A DNA stretch of 64,000 nt from positions 1 to 64,000 of the forward strand of contig JAEUJY010000051.1 of NCBI GenBank assembly GCA_016794525.1, written 5' to 3'. The translations under genes were made by a program, and so were the position numbers. The stretch comes from Myxococcales bacterium. Lineage in GTDB: Bacteria > Myxococcota_A > Polyangia > Haliangiales > Haliangiaceae. Positions 55,795-63,766 of the stretch are shown here, in pieces. The notes below the pieces were generated by a model. It did no database searches and was not told where the DNA came from. It saw only the letters and a list, made by a program, of their open reading frames with translations. Numbering within the stretch: position 1 is the first letter of the stretch; every line of letters begins with the position of its first letter.

Positions 55795-56656
55795 CACCTT
55801 CGTCGTCGGCGCCGGCGCGGTCGCCACCGCGCTCGCCGGCAGTCTGCGTCAGGCCGGCGTGCCGGTCCTGGGGCTGTGGGCCCGGCGGCCCGAGGCGGCC
55901 CGCGCCGCCGCCGCGCTGGCCGGCGTCGCCGCGTTCTCGCCGGCGCCGCCCGATCTGCTGCTCGAGGCCGAGGTCGTGCTGGTCGCGGTCAAGGACGACG
56001 CGATCGGCGCGGTCGCGACCCAGCTGTGCGCGACCGGCCTGGTCGGCAGCCGCCACGTGCTCCTGCACTGCGCCGGCGCCACCGCGGCGGCGACCGCGTT
56101 CGCGCCGGTGGTCGACAAGGTCGGCGGCGTGGGCACGCTGCACCCGCTGCGCGCGATCGCGTCGGCGGCCGACATCGTCCGCACCCGCGGCGCGCTGAAG
56201 GGCACGGTGTTCGGCGTCGAGGGCGACGCCCGCGGCGCGGCGGCGGCCAACCAGCTGGTGGCCGCGCTCGGCGGCACCGCGCTGGCGGTCGAGGGCGCGA
56301 CGATGGGCGCGTACCACGCCGCCGCGGCCATCGCGTCGAACTTCGCGGTCGCGGTGCTCGACGCCGCGGTCGAGCTGCTCGCCTCGGGCGGCGTCGATCG
56401 CGCGGCGGCGCTGGCCGCGCTGGCGCCGCTGACCCAGGGCGCGATCGCCAACGCCGGCGCCCGCGGGCTGACCGACGGCCTGACCGGGCCGATCCGCCGC
56501 GGCGACGTGGGCACCGTCGAGCGCCACCTGGCCGCGGTGGCCCACGATCCCGAGCTGGCGCAGCTGTACCGGGTGCTGGGGCGGCGGACGCTGGGCCTGG
56601 CCCGCGCCGGCCTCAGCGACGCCGCCGCGGCCGCGCTCGCCCGCCTGCTGGCGTAG
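55775..56656 (+). CDS. Rossmann-like and DUF2520 domain protein
   Basis: This 293-residue protein has an N-terminal NAD(P)-binding fold (FVVGAGAVATALAGSLRQAG, LGLWARRPEAARAAA, VLVAVKDDAIGAVA) and a C-terminal DUF2520 helical domain (GTLHPLRAIASAADIV, GAYHAAAAIASNFAVAVLDAA, LTDGLTGPIRRGDVGTVERHL). The HPLRA segment and the buried YHAAAA helix are family hallmarks. Members look like 6-phosphogluconate-dehydrogenase-type reductases; the substrate is unknown, though in many genomes the gene lies near pantothenate or NAD genes. GTG at 55775 is inside the nadD end (20-base overlap). Confidence 0.87.
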   Translation: MTARSPNTFVVGAGAVATALAGSLRQAGVPVLGLWARRPEAARAAAALAGVAAFSPAPPDLLLEAEVVLVAVKDDAIGAVATQLCATGLVGSRHVLLHCAGATAAATAFAPVVDKVGGVGTLHPLRAIASAADIVRTRGALKGTVFGVEGDARGAAAANQLVAALGGTALAVEGATMGAYHAAAAIASNFAVAVLDAAVELLASGGVDRAAALAALAPLTQGAIANAGARGLTDGLTGPIRRGDVGTVERHLAAVAHDPELAQLYRVLGRRTLGLARAGLSDAAAAALARLLA

Positions 56657-56802
56657 CCACCCATCGCTGAGGCCGGCGGGCCGCAGCGACTTACATCCGA
56701 TCACCGGCGGTTTTCGCGCTGGTGGGCGATGAACATTTTTGGGTACCCTGCGTCACTCCTCGGCTGCCCACGCGGCGGCCTCGACCCGAGCCAGGATCGT
56801 CC

Positions 56803-57354
56803 ATGCGCCGTTCGTTCGTCCCCGTGATCGCCGTCCTCACCCTGGTCCTGTCGCTGGTGGCGGCGTCGCCGGCCCGCGCCGGCGGTGGCCCCGAAAAGGT
56901 GTTCGCCGGCAAGATCCTGACCAGCGACAAGAAGTTCCCGACCTACGCCAAGAGCGCCGGCGCCTACACCGCGGCGCTGCGCAAGCAGAGCAAGAACCAG
57001 TTCTGGGAGGACAAGACCAAGCAGACCTGGAAGATCTACTTCGCGGCCTTCTTCAAGAAGGGCCTCACCGACATCGAGGTGGTGGTCAAGCTCTACGACG
57101 TGACCAACGCGCAGAAGAACCTGATGGCGAGCTTCGAGCAGTACGTCGATCAGCGCGGCCAGACCGCGCTGCTGTCGCAGTTCACCCTCGAGCGGAAGCT
57201 GGTCGGCGTGAACAAGCAGGTGCTGATGGTGATCGAGGTCGGCGGCCGCTCGGTGGCCTCGGGCAAGTTCAAGATCCTCGGGCAGGAGGAGCGGCTGAGC
57301 GGCAAGGTCGACTTCAGCGAGGACGACACCCACAAGACCGACGACGAGGAGTAG
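56803..57354 (+). CDS. Secreted small protein, unknown
   Basis: This 183-residue protein has a Sec signal (MRRSFVPVIAVLTLVLSLVAASPARA) and a mature beta-rich domain with many Lys (GKILTSDKKFPTYAKSAGAY, WKIYFAAFFKKGLTDIEVVV, LERKLVGVNKQVLMVIEVGG) and an acidic tail (DFSEDDTHKTDDEE). The strand-loop pattern (KLYDVTNAQKNLMASFE, SGKFKILGQEE) suggests an immunoglobulin-like or lipocalin-type periplasmic protein found across myxobacteria, with no name known to me. ATG at 56803 gives the signal peptide. The upstream 146 bases hold an AT-rich patch with TACCCT at 56742-56747 as a possible -10. Confidence 0.75.
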   Translation: MRRSFVPVIAVLTLVLSLVAASPARAGGGPEKVFAGKILTSDKKFPTYAKSAGAYTAALRKQSKNQFWEDKTKQTWKIYFAAFFKKGLTDIEVVVKLYDVTNAQKNLMASFEQYVDQRGQTALLSQFTLERKLVGVNKQVLMVIEVGGRSVASGKFKILGQEERLSGKVDFSEDDTHKTDDEE

Positions 57355-57444
57355 CCGAGCGCCCGCGAGGCTAGCGCTGGTTCCACGCCGCACCAGCTGC
57401 CAGCCGGGATCCGGGGCCTCGGACGCGGAACCGGGTTGCAGCGC

Positions 57445-57472
57445 TTGATCTCGGGCGGCGGGTGGCTACGCT
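57445..57472 (+). promoter_or_regulatory. Sigma70-like promoter before the HEAT-repeat gene
   Basis: TTGATC (57445-57450), a 16-base spacer and TACGCT (57467-57472) lie upstream of the gene at 57512, whose start has a GGGGAG ribosome site 7 bases before it. Confidence 0.45.
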
Positions 57473-57511
57473 CCGGCCGGTCGGCGGCAGCCTCGCCGTC
57501 GGGGAGCTTCG

Positions 57512-58336
57512 ATGCGCAAACTGCTTGTCGCCATCTTGTTCGGGCTGGTCGCCACCGCGAGCGCGCAGCCCGCGCCGCCCGCGCGCCCGGCCGCGCCGGC
57601 CCGCCCGGTCCGCGCCAAGGGCAAGGTCGACGTGGCCAAGGCCACCGCCGCGCTGCGCGGCGCCGACGTCGCGGCCGCCGCCAAGGCCGCCGCCGAGCTG
57701 GGCGGCTCGCCCGACCCGGCGCACCACGAGCCGCTGCTCGACGCGCTGGCCACCGGGGTCCACCCCGACGTGCTGGTCGCCGGGCTGACCGCGCTGACCG
57801 GCACCGCCACCAAGACCGACCTCCAGGCGATCGGCACCTACGTCCGCTACCGCAACGGCGCGGTCCGGGCCGCGGCGCTGCGCGCGTTCTCCAAGTCGAT
57901 CGGCGATCCGGCGCTGGTGATCGAGTCGCTGAGCGTGTTCGACGCGCCGGTGCGCGCCGCCGCCGCCGAGGCCGCCGGGCGGATGAAGCTCACCGCCGCG
58001 GTGCCGGCGCTGCTGGTCTTGCTCGACAAGGGCGAGGCGCCGGCCGCGCTCGCGCTGGGCGCGATGGCCGACGAGGCGCTGGCCCGCACCGTCGCCGAGC
58101 ACCTCGGCGTCGCCCCCGACGCGACGCTGGCGATCGCGCTCGGCGCGATGCTGGCGCGGCCGGAGTTCGGCCCCGAGACCATCCGGGTCGATCTGGTCCG
58201 CACGCTGTCGAAGCTGTCGGGCGTCGAGGCGCTCGACGCGCTCGAGGGCTACGTGAAGATCGCGCCCGAGAATCCGCCGCGGCAGTCGCGGCGCGAGGCC
58301 GAGGCGGTGCTGAAGGCTCGCCAGGGGGATCGCTGA
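57512..58336 (+). CDS. Exported HEAT-repeat-like protein
   Basis: This 274-residue protein has a Sec signal peptide (MRKLLVAILFGLVATASAQ), a Pro/Ala linker and a helical solenoid of Ala-rich two-helix repeats (VAKATAALRGADVAAAAKAAAEL, DALATGVHPDVLVAGLTALTGT, RAAALRAFSKSIGDP) like HEAT/Armadillo units. It is likely a periplasmic or surface scaffold that binds other proteins. Its TGA overlaps the ATG of the next gene by one base (TGATG), so translation of a lipoprotein with its own HEAT-like end is coupled to it. Confidence 0.78.
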   Translation: MRKLLVAILFGLVATASAQPAPPARPAAPARPVRAKGKVDVAKATAALRGADVAAAAKAAAELGGSPDPAHHEPLLDALATGVHPDVLVAGLTALTGTATKTDLQAIGTYVRYRNGAVRAAALRAFSKSIGDPALVIESLSVFDAPVRAAAAEAAGRMKLTAAVPALLVLLDKGEAPAALALGAMADEALARTVAEHLGVAPDATLAIALGAMLARPEFGPETIRVDLVRTLSKLSGVEALDALEGYVKIAPENPPRQSRREAEAVLKARQGDR

Positions 58337-60150
58337 TGTCGCTCGCACGCGTGTTCGCTCCGGTGGCGCTGGCCGCCGTCCTCGCCGCGGGCTGCGGCCC
58401 CAAGACCGTCTACGGGCTGTCGTCCGACGACAACAACGCCGAGCGGCTGGGCGCCGCGCTGGCCAAGCGCACCGTCGCCAAGGCCGACGCGCCGCTCAAC
58501 GCGCTGGGCAAGCCGCTGGTGTTCGCCGCGGTCGGCGGCGCCAAGAAGCAGCTGGTGGCGTTCGACGCCGGCGCCGGCAGCGCGCTGTGGACCGTCGACG
58601 CCGACGTGCAGTCGCGGGTCGCCGTGGCCGGCGAGCTGGTGGTCGCCAAGGAGGCCGGCGCCGTCGTCGTGCGCAAGCTGGCCGACGGCAGCGTCCGCGC
58701 CAAGCTGGCGCTGGCCGGCGACCTGGTCGGCGTCACCACCGACGGCGAGCGGGTCTACGTCGTGACCCAGGCCGGCACCAGCGCCAAGCCGGTGTGGTCG
58801 CTGATCGCCTACTCGGGCGACGGCAGCCAGCTGTGGCAGAACGACTCGCCGGGCGCGCTCGGCGCGCCGGTGGCGCAGGGCGGCCTGGTGCTGTCGCCGT
58901 TCCTCAAGCAGTGGCTGGCGGTGCTCGACGCCCGCACCGGCGCGCAGCTGACCCGGGTGCGCGGCCTCGACGAGGAGATCAGCGAGCTGCGGGTGACCGC
59001 GACCGCGGCGTTCTTCGGCTCGAAGTCGGGGGTGTTCCGCCTCGACGACAAGGCCGCGACCGGCAGCCGCGCCGGCTCGACCTACGGCACCGTGACCTTG
59101 CCCAAGGAGCTGGCCACCGCCGACTACGGCCACGACGCGTTCGATCCGGTCCAGGCCGGCTACAGCGCGTTCGATCGCCGCCGCATCCTGTGGCGCGCCG
59201 ATCCCACCGCCGACGGGCCGTTCCGCTGGAGCGACGACCTGATCGCGGTGCACTTCTTCCGCTTCGTCTTCGGCCTGACCCCGGCCGGCGAGTTCCGCTG
59301 GGCGTACAGCCACCCGCGCGTCGAGCTGGTCGCCAGCGAGCACGCCGGCCCGGTGATCGTCGCGGTCGCCGGCGACGGCACGCTGGTCGCGCTCGACGCC
59401 GCCACCGGCGCGGTGCGCGCCAGCGCCAAGCTCGAGGTCGGCGGCCCGGTGCTGGGCGCGACGATCGACTGCGACGGCTGGGCGCCGAGCGGCGCCGGCG
59501 AGGCGCCGTCGACGGTGACCGCGCTGGCGACGATCGCCCGCGACCGCGACGCGCGGTTCGAGGCGATCAAGCAGTACGCGGTGGCGACGATGGCCAAGCT
59601 CGAGGGCGCCGACGTCACCCGCGATCTCGTCGCGCTGGTGGTCGACCCGCGCACGCCGGCCAAGCTGCACGACACCGTCGCCGACCTGCTGGTGGCGCGC
59701 AAGGATCCGACCGGGCTGCCGGCGCTGATCGACGCCCTGGCGGTGCGCCCCGACTTCCTCACCAACACCCAGCCGGTCGGGCTGATCGAGGTCGGCCGCG
59801 CGATCGGCGCGCTGGGCGCGGTCAGCGTCCCCGAGGCCGAGCAGGCGCGGGCGATGGCCGCGCTCGAGCAGCAGGCGTTCGATCCCGCGACGGCGGCGCC
59901 GGCGCGCCTCGAGCTGGTGCGCGCGCTGATCGCGATCGGCCACGGCCGCGAGCGCGGCCGGCTCAAGGCCGAGCTGGTGCAGTACCGCGCCGACCCCGGC
60001 TTCGCCGCCGAGGCCGACCTGGTGGTGGCGATGACCGCGGCGGTGGCCGCCGGTGGCCCCGAGGATCGCGAGGTCGTGCGGTGGATCGCCGCCGACGCGC
60101 GCTCGCACCCGGCGGTGGCGGCGGCGGCGCAGGCCGCGCTGGCGCCGTGA
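58336..60150 (+). CDS. PQQ-propeller lipoprotein with C-terminal HEAT-like repeats
   Basis: This 604-residue protein has a lipoprotein signal (RVFAPVALAAVLAAGCG, lipobox LAAGC). Residues 50-390 are a PQQ-like (BamB-type) beta propeller: repeats such as LVAFDAGAGSALWTVDADV, VRKLADGSVRAKLALAGDLV, LIAYSGDGSQLWQND and LVALDAATGAVRASAKL. The last 190 residues are helical repeats (DLVALVVDPRTPAKLHDTVADLL, GLPALIDALAVRPDFL). BamB-like propellers scaffold outer-membrane assembly, but a fusion to HEAT repeats is not the BamB layout. It is coupled to the HEAT protein gene. It probably works as an envelope scaffold. Confidence 0.82.
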   Translation: MSLARVFAPVALAAVLAAGCGPKTVYGLSSDDNNAERLGAALAKRTVAKADAPLNALGKPLVFAAVGGAKKQLVAFDAGAGSALWTVDADVQSRVAVAGELVVAKEAGAVVVRKLADGSVRAKLALAGDLVGVTTDGERVYVVTQAGTSAKPVWSLIAYSGDGSQLWQNDSPGALGAPVAQGGLVLSPFLKQWLAVLDARTGAQLTRVRGLDEEISELRVTATAAFFGSKSGVFRLDDKAATGSRAGSTYGTVTLPKELATADYGHDAFDPVQAGYSAFDRRRILWRADPTADGPFRWSDDLIAVHFFRFVFGLTPAGEFRWAYSHPRVELVASEHAGPVIVAVAGDGTLVALDAATGAVRASAKLEVGGPVLGATIDCDGWAPSGAGEAPSTVTALATIARDRDARFEAIKQYAVATMAKLEGADVTRDLVALVVDPRTPAKLHDTVADLLVARKDPTGLPALIDALAVRPDFLTNTQPVGLIEVGRAIGALGAVSVPEAEQARAMAALEQQAFDPATAAPARLELVRALIAIGHGRERGRLKAELVQYRADPGFAAEADLVVAMTAAVAAGGPEDREVVRWIAADARSHPAVAAAAQAALAP

Positions 60151-60236
60151 GCGGGGCGGGCGAGGCGGCGCCGGGACGTGACCAGCGCCGCCCGGCTGGT
60201 TGACACCCGGGCGGGGTGGCGTCACGATCGTCGGCG

Positions 60237-60680
60237 GTGCCCGAGCGTCGCTACCGGATCGTGGTGTGTCGCGGGCCGGACTGCGGCGACCGGCGCGACT
60301 CGGCGTCGGTGCACGCCGCGCTGACGCGCGCGGTGGCCGAGGCCGGGCTGGGCGCGGCCTGCGAGCTCGACTGGCAGAGCTGCTTCGGGCGGTGCTCGCA
60401 AGGGCCCAACGTGCTGGTCCGCGAGGTCGTGGCCGCGCCGATCCGCCGCGGGCTCGCCGATCTCCCTCCGCGCCTCGGCGGCGGTCCGCGCGCCGCGACG
60501 GCGCTGTATAATCGCGTCTCACCCGTGCACGCGGCCGAGATCGTCGCCAGCCACATCGGGCGCGGCGCCGTGGTTCGTCACCTGATCGAACCGCTGGTCG
60601 TCGCGCCGCCCGCCGCCCCGCCTCCGCGCCCCGCGGAGCCCACCGCCCCCGAGGTCCGTGAAGATGTCAAAGTTCCGTAG
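60237..60680 (+). CDS. Thioredoxin-like [2Fe-2S] ferredoxin with Pro-rich tail
   Basis: This 147-residue protein has the cluster-ligand pattern of thioredoxin-like ferredoxins (NuoE/HoxE-related): RIVVCRGPDCGDRRDS and CELDWQSCFGRCSQGPNVLV. A Pro/Ala-rich end follows HAAEIVASHIGRGAVVRHLIEPL. It should carry electrons between soluble redox partners; none is adjacent. GTG at 60237 was preferred to GTG at 60216. A perfect TATAAT (60507-60512) lies inside the gene and could be the -10 of the downstream lipoprotein gene, which overlaps its last 17 bases. Confidence 0.82.
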   Translation: MPERRYRIVVCRGPDCGDRRDSASVHAALTRAVAEAGLGAACELDWQSCFGRCSQGPNVLVREVVAAPIRRGLADLPPRLGGGPRAATALYNRVSPVHAAEIVASHIGRGAVVRHLIEPLVVAPPAAPPPRPAEPTAPEVREDVKVP

Positions 60681-61266
60681 CTCCGTGTCGTCGCTCGCCG
60701 GGATCAGCCTCGCGCTGGTGTGCCTGGCCGGTTGCAAGGGCGGCACGACCGTCAAGGACAACCCCGAGACCGTCAAGAAGCTGGGCGACCTCACGACCAA
60801 GCTCGCCGACAAGGACACGTACATCAAGACGCTCGAGGGCGACCTCGCGGCGTGCAAGCTGGCCGCGGGCGGCGCCAGCGCCAACGAGTTCGTCGTGACG
60901 ATCCAGGGCGACGCGCTCGAGATCAAGGCGCGCCCGAGCGGCGGCGGCAGTCCGGCGGTGTCCGACGCGGTGGCCACCGAGCTGTCGCAGAAGTTCATCG
61001 ACCTGGTCCGCAAGTCGCGCGGCAACATCACCAAGTGCTACGAGCAGGCGCTCAAGAAGAACGCGTCGCTCCAGGCGCGGACGATCTCGCTCACCGTGAC
61101 CGCGCGCTACGGCGCCGGCGGCGACGTCACCAAGTCCAGCTTCAAGCCCGACTCGCTGGGCACCGCGTTCGACGGCTGCATGCAGGGCGTGGCGAAGAAC
61201 TGGAAGCTGCCCGAGACCGCCGCCGGCATGAGCTTCCAGAGCACGGTGACGCTGTCGCCGTCGTGA
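60664..61266 (+). CDS. Lipoprotein with AgmX/PglI C-terminal domain
   Basis: This 200-residue protein has a lipoprotein signal (LAGISLALVCLAGCKG, lipobox LAGC), a helical segment (KKLGDLTTKLADKDTYIKTL) and an AgmX/PglI C-terminal TonB-like fold (NITKCYEQALKKNASLQARTI, VTARYGAGGDVTKSSFK, GTAFDGCMQGVAKNWKLPE). AgmX and PglI were found through gliding mutants of Myxococcus, but the domain is widespread in myxobacterial envelope proteins, and motility here is only possible. ATG at 60664 overlaps the ferredoxin gene. Followed by an 18-base tandem repeat and the cyclic-nucleotide-binding protein gene. Confidence 0.82.
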   Translation: MSKFRSSVSSLAGISLALVCLAGCKGGTTVKDNPETVKKLGDLTTKLADKDTYIKTLEGDLAACKLAAGGASANEFVVTIQGDALEIKARPSGGGSPAVSDAVATELSQKFIDLVRKSRGNITKCYEQALKKNASLQARTISLTVTARYGAGGDVTKSSFKPDSLGTAFDGCMQGVAKNWKLPETAAGMSFQSTVTLSPS

Positions 61267-61316
61267 TGGCGGGCGACGTCGTGATCGCCGGCGGCGCCGT
61301 GATCGCCGGCGGCGCC
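61263..61316 (+). repeat. 18-base tandem repeat, 2 perfect and 1 degenerate copies
   Basis: GTGATCGCCGGCGGCGCC occurs perfectly at 61281-61298 and 61299-61316, and in degenerate form (14 of 18) at 61263-61280, where it covers the TGA of the lipoprotein gene. It seems to be a recent slippage duplication in an untranslated stretch 54 bases before the next gene. Confidence 0.88.
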
Positions 61317-61369
61317 TGGGGTACAACCATGGGACGGGGGCGCCAGGGACGCGCCTCGCCGGCCCAGCC

Positions 61370-63250
61370 ATGACCTTGAAGCGCCCGATCCGCGATCTGG
61401 AACGCCAGCTCAAGCGCGAGCCCGACAACCTCGCGTTGCGCCTGACGCTGGCCGCCGCGTACCGCGAGAGCGGGCGCGCGGTCGAGGCGCTCGCGCTGTA
61501 CCGCTCGGTGGCGCTGGCCTACGCCGAGCAGGGGCGCGCGACCCAGGCCACCGCGGTGTGCCGCTCGGCGCTGGAGTTGGCGCCCGAGGACGGCGAGCTG
61601 TTCTCGCTGTTGCGCCACCTCGAGCGCACCACGACGATGCCGCCGCCGTTCGCGCCGACGCCAGCCGCGGCCGCGCCCCCGCCGGCGCCGCCGCCCGACA
61701 CCGCCCCGGCCGCGCCCCCGCCGGCGCCGCGGCCGCCGACCATCGAGCCGCCGCTCCGCCCGGCGGCGCCGCGCCTGCACCCGCCGCCCATGGCCAGCGC
61801 GCCGCCGCCGACGGTGACCACCACCCGCGGCGACAACCCGATGCTGGCCACGGTCAAGCGGGTGCCACCGCCGCCGCGGCCCGCGCCGGCGCCGCTGCGG
61901 CCGCTGCCGCAGACCCGGGCCAGCTCGAGCGAGCTCGACACGCCGCTGCCGCCACCCTTGCCGCTGCACGACGCGGCGCGCGACAGCGTCGTCGAGATGC
62001 CGTCGTCGGCGCTGATCGCCGACGACTCCAACGACTCCGGCGAGACCGTCATCCCGCTGACCCACGTCCGCGGCGAGCGGCCGTCGGTGGCCGACTTCGC
62101 CGCCGAGATGGTGACCCGGCGGCGGCCCAAGCTCAGCTCGCGCGACCTCGAGCTGCTCGACCTCGCGCCCGGCGACAGCGCCGTGACCGATCCGCGGCCG
62201 CGGCTGGGCGGGCGGCAGGTCGAGGTCGAGACCGAGGCCGAGACCGCGATCCTCGACGACGACGAGCCGACGACGCCGCCCGGGCGCCACCCGACCGACG
62301 ACTTCGCCGAGCGCGAGCCGACGACGCCGCCCGGCCGCCACTCGACCGACGACTTCGCCGAGCGCGGCGCCACCTTCGAGCGCTCGTTCGACGAGACGCT
62401 GGCGCAGCTCGACCCCGCCGGGCTCACGCTCGAGGGCCCGCTCGGCGTGTTCGCGATCCTGCCCCCGGAGGCCGCCGCCGAGCTGGCGCGGCGGGCGGTG
62501 GTCAAGCCGTACGATCCGGGCGAGGTCGTGATCCGCGAGGGCGACCTCGGCGACGCCTGCTACGTGATCGTCAAGGGCGAGGTGGTCGTGCAGAAGCGCG
62601 GGCCCGAGGGCGTCGACGTCGAGCTGGCGCGGCTGGGCGAGGGCGCGCTGTTCGGCGAGTTCGCGCTCTTGGCCGATCGCCGGCGCCACGCCACCGTCGT
62701 CGCCGCCATCGACAGCGAGATCTACGAGATCCCGCGCCACCTCCTGCGCGAGCTGGCGGCGGCGTTCCCGGCGGTGGGCCCGGCGCTCGAGGGCTTCTAC
62801 CGCGAGCGGCTGCTGTCGAACCTGCTCCTGACCACGCCGCTGTTCGCGCTGGTGCCGGCCGAGCAGCGCCCGGGGCTGCTGGCGCGGTTCCAGCCGCAGC
62901 GGGTCGAGTCGGGCGCGGCGGTGGTGCGGCAGGGCGAGCGCGCCGGCGGGCTGTTCCTGATCGTGCTCGGCGCCGTCGAGGTGATCCGCGATCTCGGCCT
63001 GCGCACCGCGACCGTGCTGGCGTCGCTCGGCGAGGGCGCGTACTTCGGCGAGATGTCGCTCCTGTCGGGCGACGTCGCGTCGGCCAGCGTGATCGCGGTC
63101 GGCCCGTGCGAGCTCGCGGTGCTACCGCCGCGCGACTTCTACGACGTCGTCTCGGGCAACCCGGCGCTGTGGACCGCGATGCGCGGCGAGGCCGAGGCGC
63201 GGCGGCTGGCCAACGCGCAGATCCTGGCCGGCCGCACCGGCGTCATCTGA
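61370..63250 (+). CDS. TPR protein with two cyclic-nucleotide-binding domains
   Basis: This 626-residue protein has N-terminal TPR-like helices (residues 1-80: LERQLKREPDNLALRLTLAAAYRESGR), a long Pro/Ala-rich disordered region (80-290) and two cNMP-binding domains. The first (about 350-470) has GEVVIREGDLGDACYVIVKGEV, LGEGALFGEFALL and RRRHATVVA; the second (about 490-610) has SGAAVVRQGERAGGLFLIVLGAVEV and LGEGAYFGEMSLLSG. The phosphate-binding cassette FGE-[FM]-[AS]-L is in place, but the usual R-[TS]-A is replaced by R-[RH]-H/A type residues, so nucleotide binding is uncertain. It lacks a DNA-binding or kinase domain. The linker holds an in-frame 51-base duplication. Confidence 0.85.
   Translation: MTLKRPIRDLERQLKREPDNLALRLTLAAAYRESGRAVEALALYRSVALAYAEQGRATQATAVCRSALELAPEDGELFSLLRHLERTTTMPPPFAPTPAAAAPPPAPPPDTAPAAPPPAPRPPTIEPPLRPAAPRLHPPPMASAPPPTVTTTRGDNPMLATVKRVPPPPRPAPAPLRPLPQTRASSSELDTPLPPPLPLHDAARDSVVEMPSSALIADDSNDSGETVIPLTHVRGERPSVADFAAEMVTRRRPKLSSRDLELLDLAPGDSAVTDPRPRLGGRQVEVETEAETAILDDDEPTTPPGRHPTDDFAEREPTTPPGRHSTDDFAERGATFERSFDETLAQLDPAGLTLEGPLGVFAILPPEAAAELARRAVVKPYDPGEVVIREGDLGDACYVIVKGEVVVQKRGPEGVDVELARLGEGALFGEFALLADRRRHATVVAAIDSEIYEIPRHLLRELAAAFPAVGPALEGFYRERLLSNLLLTTPLFALVPAEQRPGLLARFQPQRVESGAAVVRQGERAGGLFLIVLGAVEVIRDLGLRTATVLASLGEGAYFGEMSLLSGDVASASVIAVGPCELAVLPPRDFYDVVSGNPALWTAMRGEAEARRLANAQILAGRTGVI
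62264..62365 (+). repeat. In-frame 51-base tandem duplication in the linker
   Basis: Two nearly identical 51-base units encode EPTTPPGRHPTDDFAER and EPTTPPGRHSTDDFAER. They lie between the disordered linker and the first cyclic-nucleotide-binding domain. The TTPP and DDF segments look like possible Ser/Thr phosphorylation or docking sites. Confidence 0.9.
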
Positions 63251-63287
63251 CCCCCGCCGGCGGCTGATGCCGCGGGCGCCGCTCTGG

Positions 63288-63293
63288 TACCAT
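63288..63293 (+). promoter_or_regulatory. TACCAT -10-like box before the LapA/LapB-like pair
   Basis: TACCAT lies 8 bases before an ATG at 63302 that opens a 6-codon mini-ORF, and 25 bases before the GTG at 63319 of the LapA-like gene. A weak -35 (CTGATG, 63264-63269) is 18 bases upstream. Confidence 0.4.
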
Positions 63294-63301
63294 CGCCGGC
63301 G

Positions 63302-63322
63302 ATGCAGGGGACCGCGCCGTGA
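63302..63322 (+). CDS. Six-codon leader mini-ORF (MQGTAP) coupled to the LapA-like gene
   Basis: ATG at 63302 reads M-Q-G-T-A-P and then TGA at 63320-63322. The stop overlaps the GTG start of the next gene (GTGA), the same overlap used between real genes in this window. It could recruit ribosomes on a leaderless transcript and hand them to the LapA-like gene. It may also be accidental. Confidence 0.35.
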   Translation: MQGTAP

Positions 63323-63756
63323 TCCGCTGGCTGCGCATCGCGGCCAAGGCCACCGCGACGCTGGCGTTCATCGCGCTGGGCATCCTGGTCGGCCTGTTCC
63401 TGGTGGCCAACGGCTCGTGGGTGCCGGTCGACGTGCCGCCGTGGCTGGCCGATCTGACGCCCGAGCCGCGGGTGCAGGTGTGGCTGCCGGCGCTGATCGC
63501 CGGCTGGCTGGTGGCGACGCTGGTGCTGGCGGTCTTGCTCCTGTGGAGCATGTACTACGTGTGGCGGCGCCGGCAGTACGAGTCGCTGGTGGCGCGGCTC
63601 GAGCGCGAGCTGGCGCGGCTGCGCAACCTGCCGCTGGCCGAGCCGTCGCCCCTCGAGGATCTGCCCGAGACCCCGGACCCGGGCGCGGCGCGGGTGCTGG
63701 CGGCGATCGATCGCGCCGTCGACGCCGAGGACGAGCGCGACGAGGCGTCCGCGTGA
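63319..63756 (+). CDS. LapA-like (DUF1049-type) inner-membrane protein
   Basis: This 145-residue protein has two TM helices (residues 11-32 and 55-78) with a short periplasmic loop (NGSWVPVDVPPWLADLTPEP), and a cytoplasmic coiled-coil tail (RRRQYESLVARLERELARL). The layout resembles LapA/YciS, although it is longer. In Proteobacteria LapA pairs with LapB, which sets LpxC turnover and so LPS amount; a LapB-like gene follows 10 bases downstream, which supports the assignment. The identity of this one is inferred from topology and neighbour rather than strong motif matches. Confidence 0.65.
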   Translation: MIRWLRIAAKATATLAFIALGILVGLFLVANGSWVPVDVPPWLADLTPEPRVQVWLPALIAGWLVATLVLAVLLLWSMYYVWRRRQYESLVARLERELARLRNLPLAEPSPLEDLPETPDPGAARVLAAIDRAVDAEDERDEASA

Positions 63757-63766
63757 AGGAGCCGGC

